A stretch of 64,000 bases of DNA from Amnibacterium setariae. Its GTDB lineage: Bacteria; Actinomycetota; Actinomycetes; Actinomycetales; Microbacteriaceae. Below the pieces are notes generated by a model. It had not been told where the DNA came from. It worked only from the letters and a program-made list of their open reading frames with translations, and ran no database searches. Shown here piece by piece: positions 23,753 to 33,132 of the stretch (position 1 is the first letter of the stretch; every line of letters starts with the position of its first letter). Position numbers and translations under genes: made by a program. The stretch spans positions 434,001 to 498,000 of the forward strand of contig NZ_QXTG01000002.1 of NCBI RefSeq assembly GCF_003581425.1, given 5' to 3'.

Positions 23753-24903
23753 GCGCCCGCGACCGCGGCGCGCAGGGGCAGGCGGCCCTCGACGACCCAG
23801 CGCTCGCCCGCGGGGCCGCTCGTCAGCGCGCCGCCCACCGCGGCGACCTGCTCGCGCAGCCCGGCGAGGCCGAAGCCGCCCGCGGACGGGGCCCGGGCGG
23901 GGCCTCGCGGGTTGGCGACCCGCGCGGAGGCCTCCTCCGCGCCGGCCGCGACGGCGACCTCGACCGTCGACCCCGGCGGCGCGTAGCGGGCCGCGTTCGC
24001 GAGCGCCTCCTGCACGACGCGGAAGAGCACGACGCGGGCGGCGAGCGGCAGGGCGGCCGGGTCGCCGTCGACGTGCAGCGCGACCGCGACGCCCGCGGCG
24101 CGGTAGGCGTCGACGAGCTCGCCGAGGTCGAGGGAGACGCCGGGGCGGGGGTCCTGCTCGCTGAGCAGCCCGACGACGCCGCGGATGCCGTCGAGGCTCT
24201 CCCGGCACACCCGCTCGGCGTCCGCGAGCGCCGACTCGGCGGCGGCCGGGTCGATCCGGAGCACGCGGCGCGCGCCGCCGACGTGCAGCACGACCACCGT
24301 CAGCGAGTGGGCGACGAGGTCGTGCACGTCCCGGGCGATCCGCTGCCGCTCGTCCCGCACCCGCGCCGCGGCGAGGTCCGCGTCCGCCTCCCGGAGCCGG
24401 GCCGCGAGACGGTTCGTCCGGCGCAGCAGCACGCCGACGAGCACGCCGAAGACGTCGCCGAACGCGAAGTAGCCGCCGCCGTTCGGCTGCCGCCCGACGA
24501 CCAGGCCGGGCAGGAACGGGATCAGCGCGACGGCGACGGTCACCCCGACCACGAGTCGGAGGTCGTCCGTGCGGCTCGCGAACCGGCTCGCCGCCGCGGT
24601 CGTCATGAAGACGACGACGCCGACGTCCGCGGCGAGCACCACCGGCACCACCGGCAGGACCGCGAGCGCCACGAACAGCCACGCGGGCGGCTCCCGGCGG
24701 AGCACGACCGCGACCCAGGGGGCCAGCGCGAGCAGGATCAGCGCGATCGCCCAGGGCGGCCGCGGCGACTCGACGAGCGCGAGCGCGGCGGCGATCGCCG
24801 CGACGCCGGCGTAGATGCGGTCCGTCGTCGCGGTGTCGACGGCGGCCCGGCCGCCACGATCGACGCGGTCGGCGGAGGCGGCGCGGTCGGCGGGGGCGGA
24901 CAT
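23749..24903 (-). CDS. Sensor histidine kinase (HisKA_3, DesK/LiaS-like)
   Basis: A 384-aa sensor. The N-terminus has a cytoplasmic Asp/Arg-rich tail and about five to six hydrophobic helices without a large external domain, suggesting that it senses within the membrane. The dimerisation box is ERQRIARDVHDLVAHSLTVV, with the phosphorylated His. The ATP-binding domain shows RVVQEALANAARYAPPG (N box) and GGFGLAGLREQV (G box); the D box is weak. It is paired with the NarL-type regulator by a 4-bp overlap. ATG 24903 was chosen over 24921; both lack a strong ribosome binding site. Confidence 0.88.
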   Translation of the reverse strand: MSAPADRAASADRVDRGGRAAVDTATTDRIYAGVAAIAAALALVESPRPPWAIALILLALAPWVAVVLRREPPAWLFVALAVLPVVPVVLAADVGVVVFMTTAAASRFASRTDDLRLVVGVTVAVALIPFLPGLVVGRQPNGGGYFAFGDVFGVLVGVLLRRTNRLAARLREADADLAAARVRDERQRIARDVHDLVAHSLTVVVLHVGGARRVLRIDPAAAESALADAERVCRESLDGIRGVVGLLSEQDPRPGVSLDLGELVDAYRAAGVAVALHVDGDPAALPLAARVVLFRVVQEALANAARYAPPGSTVEVAVAAGAEEASARVANPRGPARAPSAGGFGLAGLREQVAAVGGALTSGPAGERWVVEGRLPLRAAVAGA

Positions 24904-24961
24904 GCGACGAGGATCCCGCATCGGCGGGCCGGTCGCCTCGTCCCGCGGGCCGAGGCGGCCC

Positions 24962-24989
24962 GCCCCGCGGGACGATGCCGCAGCGGGGC
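24962..24989. repeat. Inverted repeat between sensor kinase and divergent membrane gene
   Basis: GCCCCGC (24962-24968) and GCGGGGC (24983-24989) are perfect 7-bp arms in the 107-bp divergent gap. This is a candidate response-regulator site. Confidence 0.35.
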
Positions 24990-25010
24990 TGCGCGGCGGA
25001 CGCTCGATCC

Positions 25011-25934
25011 ATGACCGCTCCGGTGCTCTCCCCCGCCCTCCCGATCGTCCCGCCCGTCGCCGGCCGGCCGCCGCTCCACCGGGCGCTGCTCACCGCGGCG
25101 CTCGCCGTGGCGCTCGTGTCGCTCGCGGTCGCGCTCGTCGGCCTCGTCGTCGACCCGCGGTCGATCGGCGGCGCGCCCGCATGGCTGAAGCCGGCGAAGT
25201 TCGGCGTCTCGACGGCGCTCTACCTCGTCGCGCTGCGCTGGATGCTCGGCGTCGTCCGCGGGCACCGCCGGCTGCTGACCGCGATCGCGGCGGTGCTGCT
25301 GGTCGGCCTGTCGTTCGAGCTCGTGGCCATCGCGCTGCAGGTCGTCCGCGGCACGACGAGCCACTTCAACACCGGCAGCGCCTTCGACGTCGCGCTGTAC
25401 GGCTCGATGGGCGGCGTGATCAGCACCGTGCTCCTCGCGACGGCGGTCGGCGCGGTGCTCGTGCTGCGCGCTCCCGGCGTCGACCGGACGATCGCCGCCG
25501 GGATGCGATGGGGCCTGCTCGTCACGCTGCTCGGGATGACGGAGGCGGTGCTGATGACCGTCAACTTCGGCTGGAGCGACGGCGGCGGGCACACGGTCGG
25601 CGGCGTCGACGGCGGGCCCGGCCTGCCGATCACGGGCTGGAGCACCGAGCACGGCGACCTGCGGATCGGCCACTTCGTCGGCCTGCACGCGCTGCAGGTG
25701 CTGCCGATCCTCGCCTTCCTCCTGCTCCGCGTCCCGGGGCTCGGGGCTCGCACCCGCACCCGCCTGCTGACCGTCGCCGGCGCCGCGTACGGCGGGGTGC
25801 TGGTCCTCGTCACCGCGCAGGCGCTGCGCGGGCAGCCCCTGCTCGCGCCGGACGGGTGGACGCTCGCGGCCGCGGCGGTCCTCCTCGCGGGGGTCGGGAC
25901 CGCCGCTGCCGCGGTGCTGCGGCGCGGGGCGTGA
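25011..25934 (+). CDS. Multi-pass membrane protein of unknown function
   Basis: A 307-aa hydrophobic protein with about seven to eight membrane spans; the Gly-rich loop GGGHTVGGVDGGPGLPITG sits between spans 5 and 6. Recognisable local features are APAWLKPAKFGVSTALYL near TM2 and GHFVGLHALQVLPILAFLLL. I do not know the family. GACGCT ends 6 bp before ATG 25011, so the message is probably leaderless. It is divergent from the histidine kinase gene and is the natural candidate target of that system. It converges with pabB (3-bp gap). Confidence 0.7.
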   Translation: MTAPVLSPALPIVPPVAGRPPLHRALLTAALAVALVSLAVALVGLVVDPRSIGGAPAWLKPAKFGVSTALYLVALRWMLGVVRGHRRLLTAIAAVLLVGLSFELVAIALQVVRGTTSHFNTGSAFDVALYGSMGGVISTVLLATAVGAVLVLRAPGVDRTIAAGMRWGLLVTLLGMTEAVLMTVNFGWSDGGGHTVGGVDGGPGLPITGWSTEHGDLRIGHFVGLHALQVLPILAFLLLRVPGLGARTRTRLLTVAGAAYGGVLVLVTAQALRGQPLLAPDGWTLAAAAVLLAGVGTAAAAVLRRGA

Positions 25935-25937
25935 GCC

Positions 25938-27275
25938 TCAGGGCGCGGGGAAGGGGTCCCGCACGCCGATCGCCCGCAGCACGCGGGCGGCCTTCACCTC
26001 GAGCTCCCGCCACTCGCGGGCGGGGTCGGAGAGGATCGTGATCCCGCCGCCGGTGCCGATCACCGCGGTGCGGCCGTGCAGCAGCACGCTGCGGATCACG
26101 ACGGCGAGGTGCGCCGTGCCGTCCGCGCCGAACCGGCCCCACGCGCCCGAGTAGACGCCGCGCGGCCCGGCCTCGAGGTCGGCGAGGATCCGCATGGCGG
26201 AGCGCTTCGGCGCCCCGGTCATCGACCCGGCGGGCAGCAGCGCGCGGACGGCGTCGAAGCGGGCGGACGGCCCGCCGGCCAGCTGCGCCGTGACGGTGGA
26301 CACGAGCTGGTGCACGGTCGCGTACGACTCCACGACGAGCAGCTCGGGCACCGCGACCGAGCCGGTCCGCGCGACGCGGGCGAGGTCGTTGCGGACGAGG
26401 TCGACGATCATCACGTTCTCGGCGCGCTCCTTCTCGTCCGTCCGAAGCTCCTCGGCGAGCGCCCGGTCGGCCGCGGCGTCGTCGCCGCGCGGCCGCGTGC
26501 CCTTGATGGGCCGGCTCCGGGCCGCGCCGTCGGCGTCGACGGCGAGCAGGGTCTCGGGGCTCGCCGCGACGAGCGTCCACCCGCTGATCCGCAGGACGCC
26601 CGCCCCGGCGAGGGGCGCCGCGTCGCGCAGGGCGAGCAGGACCTCGACCGGGTCGAGCGGCTCGGGGAGGTCGGCGGTGATCCGGTTCGTGAGGCAGAGC
26701 TGGTACGCGTCCCCGGCGGTGATCGCCCGGCGGCAGTCCTCGACCATCCGCAGGTAGGACGTGCGGTCGTGCCGCCAGCGCCAGGCCGGCGGCGCCGGCG
26801 TGCGCGGCTCCGGCGCCGGGGCGCCGGCGAGCGGTGCGAGCGCCGCGGCCAGCGCGTGCGCGGCGGCCTCGCGTCCGGGCAGCGCGACGACGGCCGCGGC
26901 GCCGTCCGCGGCGAGCTCGACGCCGACCGACGCGAGCAGGAAGGCGGCAGCCGGCGAGGCGTCCGCCGCGACCGGGACGTCCTCCGCGGCAGCGCCGACC
27001 TCGTACCCGAACCACCCCCACCAGCCGAGCCGCGGCGAGGCGACGCCGCGCGGCGACCCGGTCCGCAGCCGGTCGAGCAGGGCGTCGAGGGCGCTCGGGG
27101 ACGCGGTCCCAACGACGACGACGACGACGGGCGGCCCGTCCGGGAGGCCGATGAAGCCGGGCTCCCCCGCGGCGCCGTCCGCCCAGACGAGGTCGGGGTG
27201 CCGTGCCGCGAGCGCACGGAAGACGACCGCGGGGTCGAGGGGTCCCGGCAGCTCGACGCGCACCGCGGGGACCAC
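25938..27275 (-). CDS. pabB: Aminodeoxychorismate synthase component I (PabB)
   Basis: A 445-aa chorismate-utilising enzyme. RSRPIKGTRPRG contains the PIKGT motif, whose Lys (about residue 256) is the nucleophile specific to aminodeoxychorismate synthase; anthranilate synthases have PIAGT. DLVRNDLARVARTGSV, LLPAGSMTGAPKRSAM and IGTGGGITILSDPAREW complete the family. It converts chorismate to 4-amino-4-deoxychorismate for p-aminobenzoate and folate synthesis, and needs a glutaminase (PabA) not seen in this window; no PabC domain is fused. GTG 27275 lies 7 bp after -10 TACCGT. Confidence 0.9.
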   Translation of the reverse strand: MVPAVRVELPGPLDPAVVFRALAARHPDLVWADGAAGEPGFIGLPDGPPVVVVVVGTASPSALDALLDRLRTGSPRGVASPRLGWWGWFGYEVGAAAEDVPVAADASPAAAFLLASVGVELAADGAAAVVALPGREAAAHALAAALAPLAGAPAPEPRTPAPPAWRWRHDRTSYLRMVEDCRRAITAGDAYQLCLTNRITADLPEPLDPVEVLLALRDAAPLAGAGVLRISGWTLVAASPETLLAVDADGAARSRPIKGTRPRGDDAAADRALAEELRTDEKERAENVMIVDLVRNDLARVARTGSVAVPELLVVESYATVHQLVSTVTAQLAGGPSARFDAVRALLPAGSMTGAPKRSAMRILADLEAGPRGVYSGAWGRFGADGTAHLAVVIRSVLLHGRTAVIGTGGGITILSDPAREWRELEVKAARVLRAIGVRDPFPAP

Positions 27276-27282
27276 GCCCGGC

Positions 27283-27288
27283 ACGGTA
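27283..27288 (-). promoter_or_regulatory. -10 hexamer TACCGT, leaderless promoter of pabB
   Basis: Minus-strand TACCGT, a 7-bp spacer, then GTG 27275. Just upstream (27316-27340) is a short tandem run of GGCCAC units. Confidence 0.55.
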
Positions 27289-27342
27289 GCGGTCGGGCCG
27301 CGGCCGGGCGGCCAGGGCACGGCCACGGCCACGGCCACGGGC

Positions 27343-29403
27343 TCAGCGTGGCAGCCGCCACACCCCCGGGTCGGCGTCGGTCGACGGGGCGAGGCGGCCC
27401 TCCTCGCGCAGCCGCGCGGCGACGCGGCGGAGGTCGTGCTGCCAGGTGTGGAGGAGGTCGCCGGCGCGGCGGAGCTCGGGCTCGTGCCGGGTCCACACGT
27501 CGGCGGCGACCTGCACGACCGTGCCGGACCCGCCGCCGGCGCGGAGCGCCTCGAGCAGCCAGCCGGCGAGGGCCGCGCGCCCGGCGACGCGCTCGCGCGA
27601 CCGGGGGCCGGCTCCGGGCGGCGGGCGGCGCCCGGTGCGCCCGGGAGCGAGGAGGCGGTCGAGCAGCGTGCTCCAGCCGCTCGGCGGCAGGACCTCCCCG
27701 GGGAAGCCCTCCGCGCCGGCCGGCGCCCCGACGAGCACCGCGCCGCGGTCGAGCAGCGCTGGCGGGGCGAGCACGAGCCGGTCGACGACGGGGGCGTCGA
27801 TCCCGAACCAGCGCTGCAGCCACTCGATCCGGTGCTGCAGGCCGGCGGAGCCGACGGCCGGCGCGACGAGCAGGTGGAGGTCCGCCTCGTCGGCGAGCCG
27901 ACGGACCGCCTCGACCGCGCCGGGCTGCGGGTCGGCGAGCGCGACGACGCCGGGCGCCGCCGTGAGCCGACCCGCGAAGTCGCGCCGCGCCGCCTCCGGC
28001 AGCCGTGCGGTGCCGCTCGCGAGGTCGAGCACGGCCGTGTCGAGGTCGACGACGACGAGCGGGCGGGGCGGGGCGGCCGCCGCGCCGATCCGGAGCACCG
28101 CCTCCTGCAGGAACGGGGCCGGCGCCGCGTCGGGGAGCGCCGCGACGACCTCGTCGAGGGCGGCCTGCGCGGGGACGCCGAGGTGCAGCGCGGCGTAGAG
28201 GGCGCCGACGGCCGGCGTGCGGCTGCGCCCCTCCGCGCAGTGCACGAGGACCCGGCGGCCCTCCGCGCGGAGCGCCGCGACCGCGTCGGCGGCGTCGCGG
28301 AGCACGAGGTCGAGGTTCGGGTTGCGCCCCGGCCGGTCGACGAGCCAGAACGCGACCTGCTCGCGGTCCGTCCGCTCGCGGTCCACCTGGCGTCGCCCGA
28401 CCCGGCAGAGCGAGACGACGGCGTCGACGTCGGGCGGCAGGTCGTCGAGCGCGGCCAGCGAGCCGAGCAGCACCCCGTCGTCGTGCGGGTGCGGCACGAG
28501 CACGCGCGGTCCGGAGGGGCGCACCCGGTCGACCGCGGGCCACCCGGTGCCGTCGCCGAGCCCGCCGTTCGCGGCGAGCACCGCGGCGCGGACGAGGTCC
28601 GCGGCTCCCGGGCCGGCGCCTGGCCCGGTCCCGTCGAGCAGGTGGCGCCGCCAGGGCGCGGGGACGGCGGACGAGCCCCAGCGGGCGCCGAGCAGCGCGC
28701 CGGCCACCGCCGCGACGGCCGGCCCGTGGTCCGCGGCGGCCTCGAGGGCGAGCCGGAGGTGCCGCCCCGGGAGGTCCTCGGGCACCGGCACGGCCGTGGT
28801 CGCGGCCTGCGCGGCCAGGAGCACGGCCGCGGCGCCGTCCGGCGAGGGCCCGGGGCCGGGGTCGGCGGCGGTCCGCCAGGCGTCGCGGCGCTCCTCGGGC
28901 AGCAGCTCGAGCGGCAGGGCGGCGGGCGCGCCGGTCCGGAGGGTCGCGTGCAGGGCGCCCGCGAGGAGCACGCACGCGTCCGCGGTCGCGGGGTCGGCGT
29001 CGGTGAGCGCCGCGAGCTGCGCGGCGGTCCGGGCGAGGCCTCCCGTCGCGGCGCTCGCGACGAACGGCAGCGCGACGGGCGCCGTGCGGACGAGCGCGCC
29101 CGCGCCGCCGGGACCGTCCGCGCGTCGCCGGGCGGCCGTGCGGGCGGCGGCCGCGGTCGGCCTCGCGGCGCCCGCCGGGTCCGGGAGGAGGCCGGTACGG
29201 GTCCACGACTCGACGATCCGGTCCTGCGTGGACTCGTTCGACAGCGGCTCCCCCGCCGCGGCGGCGAGCAGCACCGGGAGCAGCGTCCAGAACGCCCCCT
29301 GGTCCGCGGCGTCGGGACCGCCTCCGCCACCGGCCGCGAGGGCCGCGCCGCACGCCGCGCCGAGCACGGCGCCCGCCGCGCGGTCGTCCGTGATGCTGCT
29401 CAT
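27343..29403 (-). CDS. Triple fusion: degenerate ARH, dual-specificity phosphatase, HAD nucleotidase-like
   Basis: A 686-aa protein. Residues about 5-285 align by eye with an ADP-ribosylglycohydrolase, but the metal ligands are lost: GAACGAALAAG replaces the GD motif, ADQGAFW replaces TDDT, and DHGPAVAAVAGALLG replaces DTDT, while ALVRTAPVALPF remains. Residues about 300-430 form a dual-specificity phosphatase with an intact VLVHCAEGRSRTPAVG signature (Cys near 389, HCxxGxxRS/T). Residues about 445-570 resemble the 5'(3')-deoxyribonucleotidase HAD fold: VVVDLDTAVLDL keeps the DxD, then HRIEWLQRWFG. The last about 80 residues are helical. Phosphate removal from a nucleotide or ADP-ribose derivative is inferred. 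ATG 29403; divergent from the gene at 29500. Confidence 0.75.
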   Translation of the reverse strand: MSSITDDRAAGAVLGAACGAALAAGGGGGPDAADQGAFWTLLPVLLAAAAGEPLSNESTQDRIVESWTRTGLLPDPAGAARPTAAAARTAARRRADGPGGAGALVRTAPVALPFVASAATGGLARTAAQLAALTDADPATADACVLLAGALHATLRTGAPAALPLELLPEERRDAWRTAADPGPGPSPDGAAAVLLAAQAATTAVPVPEDLPGRHLRLALEAAADHGPAVAAVAGALLGARWGSSAVPAPWRRHLLDGTGPGAGPGAADLVRAAVLAANGGLGDGTGWPAVDRVRPSGPRVLVPHPHDDGVLLGSLAALDDLPPDVDAVVSLCRVGRRQVDRERTDREQVAFWLVDRPGRNPNLDLVLRDAADAVAALRAEGRRVLVHCAEGRSRTPAVGALYAALHLGVPAQAALDEVVAALPDAAPAPFLQEAVLRIGAAAAPPRPLVVVDLDTAVLDLASGTARLPEAARRDFAGRLTAAPGVVALADPQPGAVEAVRRLADEADLHLLVAPAVGSAGLQHRIEWLQRWFGIDAPVVDRLVLAPPALLDRGAVLVGAPAGAEGFPGEVLPPSGWSTLLDRLLAPGRTGRRPPPGAGPRSRERVAGRAALAGWLLEALRAGGGSGTVVQVAADVWTRHEPELRRAGDLLHTWQHDLRRVAARLREEGRLAPSTDADPGVWRLPR

Positions 29404-29499
29404 CGGCGCGCCGCCATGCCGGCAGCCTGGCGTGCCGCGGCGCCGGCGCCCGTGCGACGCGCTGCGCCGCGTCCAGCCCGCTCGCGGCAGGATGTCGGC

Positions 29500-30402
29500 A
29501 TGCGTGCAGTGGTGTTCGAGCAGTTCGGAGGGCCGGAGGTCCTCGAGATCACGGACGTCGAGGAGCCGCACGCCGGCCCCGGCCGGATCCGCATCCGGGT
29601 GCACGCCGCCGGGGTGAACGCGGCCGACTCGAAGCGGCGCCGCGGCCTGATGGCGAAGGGCCCGATCGAGGGCCCGCGCGGCACCGGCCTCGACGCGGCG
29701 GGGGTCGTCGACGAGGTCGGCGAGGGCGTGACCGGCGTCGAGGTCGGCATCCGCGTCTTCGGCTCCGGCATCGACACCGTCGCCGAGCACGCGGTCCTCA
29801 CCGCCTGGGCGGTGCTGCCCGACCACGTGCCGTTCGACGAGGGGGCCGCCGCGCCCGTGCCGGTGGACACCGCGGTCCGCGTGCTCGACGCGGTCGGTGC
29901 GCAGGAGGGCGACACGCTCGTCGTCTCCGGCGCCGCGGGCGGCGTCGGCACGGCGCTGATCCAGATCGCGCGCGCCCGGGGCCTCATCGTGATCGGCACG
30001 GCGAGCGCCGCGAACCAGGAGTACGTGGAGGCGCTCGGCGCGCTCGCGACGACGTACGACGAGGGCTGGGTCGACCGCGTCCGCGACCTCGCGGTCGCGG
30101 AGGTGGACGTGGCGGCGGACCTGTCCGGCGCGGGCGTGATCCCCGAGCTGATCGCGCTCACCGGCGACCCGGCGCGCGTCGTGAGCATCGCCGACGCGTC
30201 CGCGACGGAGCACGGCGCGAAGGTCACCTTCGGCGGCGGCGACAAGCCCGCGGCGCTCCGCGAGGCCGCGGCGCTGATGGCCGACGGGCGGCTGCGGATG
30301 ATCGTCGAGGAGACGTACCCGATCGAGCAGACGCCGGAGGCGCAGCGCGTCAGCGAGACCGGCCACGGCCGGGGCCGGGCGGTCATCGAGATCGCCCGAT
30401 GA
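29500..30402 (+). CDS. NADP-dependent MDR alcohol dehydrogenase-like protein
   Basis: A 300-aa zinc-independent quinone-reductase-like enzyme: MRAVVFEQFGGPEVLEI at the start, VHAAGVNAADSKRRRGLM in the catalytic domain, the cofactor loop VVSGAAGGVGTALIQIARA, and a C-terminus GHGRGRAVIEI. The family reduces quinones or unsaturated carbonyls with NADPH. CAGGAT ends 6 bp before ATG 29500, a leaderless arrangement. The stop overlaps the start of the DUF2255 gene (ATGA), so the two are co-translated. Confidence 0.88.
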   Translation: MRAVVFEQFGGPEVLEITDVEEPHAGPGRIRIRVHAAGVNAADSKRRRGLMAKGPIEGPRGTGLDAAGVVDEVGEGVTGVEVGIRVFGSGIDTVAEHAVLTAWAVLPDHVPFDEGAAAPVPVDTAVRVLDAVGAQEGDTLVVSGAAGGVGTALIQIARARGLIVIGTASAANQEYVEALGALATTYDEGWVDRVRDLAVAEVDVAADLSGAGVIPELIALTGDPARVVSIADASATEHGAKVTFGGGDKPAALREAAALMADGRLRMIVEETYPIEQTPEAQRVSETGHGRGRAVIEIAR

Positions 30403-30773
30403 GCTGGACCCCGCAGGAGCTCGAGGCGGTCGGCGCCGCCGACGAGCTGCGCATCTCCTCCCGCCGCGAGGACGGCACCCTGCGCCCCTGGGTCACCATC
30501 TGGGCGGTGCGGAGCGGCGACGAGCTGTTCGTGCGGTCCGCGCACGGCCGCGACAACGGCTGGTTCCGCCGCGCGGCGGCTGCGGGCGAGGGTCGCATCG
30601 ACGCGGGCGGCGTCGTGCAGGACGTGCGGTTCACCGGGGTGGACCCCGGCGACCACGCCGACGTCGACGCCGCGTACCACGCCAAGTACGACCGGTACCC
30701 GCGCGCCTACGTCGACCCGGTCGTCTCCCCGGACGCCTGGACGGCCACGCTGCGCCTCGACCCGCTGGACTGA
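30399..30773 (+). CDS. DUF2255 family protein
   Basis: A 124-aa protein of the DUF2255 family: ADELRISSRREDGTLRPWVT, IWAVRSGDELFVRSAHGRDN, WFRRAAAAGEGRIDAGG and AAYHAKYDRYPRAYVDPVVS are the family blocks. The fold is related to split-barrel flavin/F420 nitroreductase-like proteins, and it often sits next to oxidoreductases as here, where its ATG overlaps the upstream MDR stop by 4 bp. The function is unproven; a redox partner or cofactor role is plausible. Confidence 0.8.
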   Translation: MSWTPQELEAVGAADELRISSRREDGTLRPWVTIWAVRSGDELFVRSAHGRDNGWFRRAAAAGEGRIDAGGVVQDVRFTGVDPGDHADVDAAYHAKYDRYPRAYVDPVVSPDAWTATLRLDPLD

Positions 30774-30871
30774 CCGGCTCGACCGACCGGGCGCGGCGTT
30801 CGGCGGATCGTCGGGCGGCGCTGGCACGCTGCCGTCCGGCGGCGGGTGCCGTGGGCGACGTGGAGGACCGG

Positions 30872-31315
30872 ATGACCGACATCGCGGATCAGCGGGGCGA
30901 CCAGCAGCAGCAGCTCTGGCGGGGCTTCACCCGCGAGCGCGCGGTGGCCTGGACCCGGGTCCTGCGGATGCACTGGCCGACCTGGCCGGGCGCCTCCGCG
31001 ATGTGGCTGCTCAGCACCGCGCTGCAGGAGGGGCGCCCCGCGGCGCTCGTCGAGTGGGCGGACCGCGCCCGCGAGGCCGAGGAGGCCGGCTTCACGCCCG
31101 CGCTCTACGACCGCCTCCACCGCGCCCTCGACGCGATGCCGGCGATCGACCACCCGGGGCACCCGGACAACGCGCCCGACCCGCGGTGGCCGGCCCACGT
31201 CATCCGCGCGTTCGACCCGCGCCTCTGGGGCGACTGGCCGTGGCTCGTCGCCTCCGGCTGGTCCGACGAGGAGGCCGTGCGGCTCCTGCTCGCGGCGAGC
31301 GACCTGCGCGCGTAG
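30872..31315 (+). CDS. Hypothetical protein, Trp-rich (147 aa)
   Basis: Not recognised. The 147-aa product is soluble, with many Trp/Arg/Asp: [39 protein letters not shown] and a C-terminal [20 protein letters not shown]. It is predicted helical. ATG 30872 was preferred over an in-frame GTG at 30851 because GGAGG lies 5 bp upstream. It stands alone between the DUF2255 gene and the ABC exporter pair. Confidence 0.6.
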   Translation: MTDIADQRGDQQQQLWRGFTRERAVAWTRVLRMHWPTWPGASAMWLLSTALQEGRPAALVEWADRAREAEEAGFTPALYDRLHRALDAMPAIDHPGHPDNAPDPRWPAHVIRAFDPRLWGDWPWLVASGWSDEEAVRLLLAASDLRA

Positions 31316-31359
31316 GTCCGCAGCGCCCCGCCGGTCTCGGGGCGGCCCGCCGCGCGCCC

Positions 31360-31389
31360 TTGCCGCGCGTCCGCGGCCGGGCCTACCGT
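31360..31389 (+). promoter_or_regulatory. Promoter TTGCCG-18-TACCGT of ABC exporter operon
   Basis: -35 TTGCCG (31360-31365) and -10 TACCGT (31384-31389) are 18 bp apart, with 6 bp from the -10 to GTG 31396. The message would be leaderless. Confidence 0.6.
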
Positions 31390-31395
31390 GTGCCG

Positions 31396-33132
31396 GTGCT
31401 CGGCCGGCTGCTCGTGACCCGCCTGCGGCCCTACCGGTGGCTGCTCGTCGGCGTCGTCGTCTTCCAGGCCGGCCAGTCGATCGCCTCGCTCGCGCTGCCG
31501 AGCCTCAACGCGACGATCATCGACGAGGGCGTCGCGAAGGGCGACACGGGCACGATCCTCCGGGTCGGCCTCGTCATGCTGATCGTCACGCTCGTGCAGA
31601 TCGCGTGCTCCGTCGTCGCGGTCTGGTTCGGCTCGCGGGCCGCCATGGCGTTCGGGCGGGACGTGCGGCTCGCGGTGTTCGACCGGGTCGGCGCGTTCTC
31701 CGAGCGGGAGGTCGCCCGGTTCGGCGCCCCGTCGCTGATCACCCGCACCACGAACGACGTGCAGCAGGTGCAGATGCTCGTGCTGATGACCTGCACGATG
31801 CTCGTCGCGACGCCCATCCTCGCGATCGGCGGCATCGTCTTCGCGCTGCGGGAGGACGTCGGGCTGTCCTGGATCGTCGTCGTCGCGGTGCCGGTCCTGC
31901 TGCTCGGCGTGGGGCTCGTCATCTCCCGGATGTCGCCGCAGTTCGAGCTGATGCAGGTGCGGATCGACGGCGTCAACCGCGTCCTCCGCGAGCAGCTCAC
32001 CGGCATCCGCGTCATCCGCGCCTTCGTGCGCGAGCCCGTCGAGACGGCGCGGTTCGAGGAGGCGAACCTCGCGGTCACCGAGACCGCGGTCCGGGCCGGC
32101 CGCTGGTTCGCGGTGATGTTCCCGTTCGTGATGCTCGTGCTCAACGTCTCGAGCGTCGCGGTGATCTGGTTCGGCGCGTTCCGGATCGACGACGGCAGCC
32201 TGCAGGTCGGGCAGCTGACCGCGTTCCTCAGCTACCTCGTCCAGATCCTCATGGCGGTGATGCTGGCCACGTTCCTCGCGGTGATCCTGCCCCGCGCGAA
32301 CGTGTCCGCGAAGCGGATCGGCGAGGTGCTCGAGACCGCCTCGAGCGTGCTCCCGCCCGAGGCGCCGCAGCCGACCGCCGCGGCCGACGGCACGGTCGAG
32401 CTGCGCGGTGCGACCTTCGCCTACCCCGGCGCCGAGCAGCCGGTCCTCCACGAGGTCTCGCTGCGCGCCCGACCGGGCGAGACGGTCGCGATCATCGGCA
32501 GCACCGGGGCGGGCAAGACGACGCTCGTGAACCTGCTCCCCCGTCTCTTCGACGCGACCGGCGGCGCCGTGCTCGTCGACGGCACCGACGTCCGGGAGCT
32601 CGACCCCGAGCTGCTGTGGTCCCGCATCGGCCTCGTCCCGCAGCGCGCGTTCCTGTTCAGCGGCACGGTCGCGTCCAACCTCCGCTACGGCGACCCGGAC
32701 GCGACCGACGAGCAGCTGTGGGCCGCGCTGGCGACGGCGCAGGCGGAGGACTTCGTGCGCGCGATGCCGGAGGGGCTGGAGGCGCCGATCGCGCAGGGCG
32801 GCACGAACGTGTCCGGCGGGCAGCGGCAACGGCTCGCGATCGCGCGGGCGCTCGTGAAGCGGCCGCCGATCCTCGTCTTCGACGACGCGTTCTCCGCCCT
32901 CGACACGGGGACGGACGCCCGCCTCCGCGCGGCCCTCGACCGCGACTTCGCCGACGCGACGCGCATCGTCGTCGCGCAGCGCATCTCCACGATCACGGGC
33001 GCCGATCGCATCGTCGTCCTCGAGGCGGGCCGGGTCGTCGCGACGGGGACGCACGAGGAGCTGCTGCGCACCTCGCCCGAGTACGCCGAGATCGTCACCA
33101 GCCAGCTCGCCGCGCAGGAGGCGTCCGCATGA
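31396..33132 (+). CDS. ABC exporter half-transporter A (ATP-binding/permease)
   Basis: A 578-aa type IV ABC exporter subunit: a six-TM domain (about 1-310) and a nucleotide-binding domain (about 330-578) with Walker [12 protein letters not shown]-loop [12 protein letters not shown], signature [16 protein letters not shown] and Walker [15 protein letters not shown]. The residue after Walker B is Asp where the catalytic Glu usually lies (VFDDAFS), typical of the degenerate-site partner of heterodimeric exporters. Its stop overlaps the start of subunit B (ATGA). GTG 31396 follows a -35/-10 promoter. It likely exports drugs or lipids. Confidence 0.9.
   Translation: MLGRLLVTRLRPYRWLLVGVVVFQAGQSIASLALPSLNATIIDEGVAKGDTGTILRVGLVMLIVTLVQIACSVVAVWFGSRAAMAFGRDVRLAVFDRVGAFSEREVARFGAPSLITRTTNDVQQVQMLVLMTCTMLVATPILAIGGIVFALREDVGLSWIVVVAVPVLLLGVGLVISRMSPQFELMQVRIDGVNRVLREQLTGIRVIRAFVREPVETARFEEANLAVTETAVRAGRWFAVMFPFVMLVLNVSSVAVIWFGAFRIDDGSLQVGQLTAFLSYLVQILMAVMLATFLAVILPRANVSAKRIGEVLETASSVLPPEAPQPTAAADGTVELRGATFAYPGAEQPVLHEVSLRARPGETVAIIGSTGAGKTTLVNLLPRLFDATGGAVLVDGTDVRELDPELLWSRIGLVPQRAFLFSGTVASNLRYGDPDATDEQLWAALATAQAEDFVRAMPEGLEAPIAQGGTNVSGGQRQRLAIARALVKRPPILVFDDAFSALDTGTDARLRAALDRDFADATRIVVAQRISTITGADRIVVLEAGRVVATGTHEELLRTSPEYAEIVTSQLAAQEASA

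Noticed and set aside
27316-27340. GGCCAC tandem repeat as a functional site
   Set aside because: Only about four 6-bp units; simple slippage is the easiest explanation.
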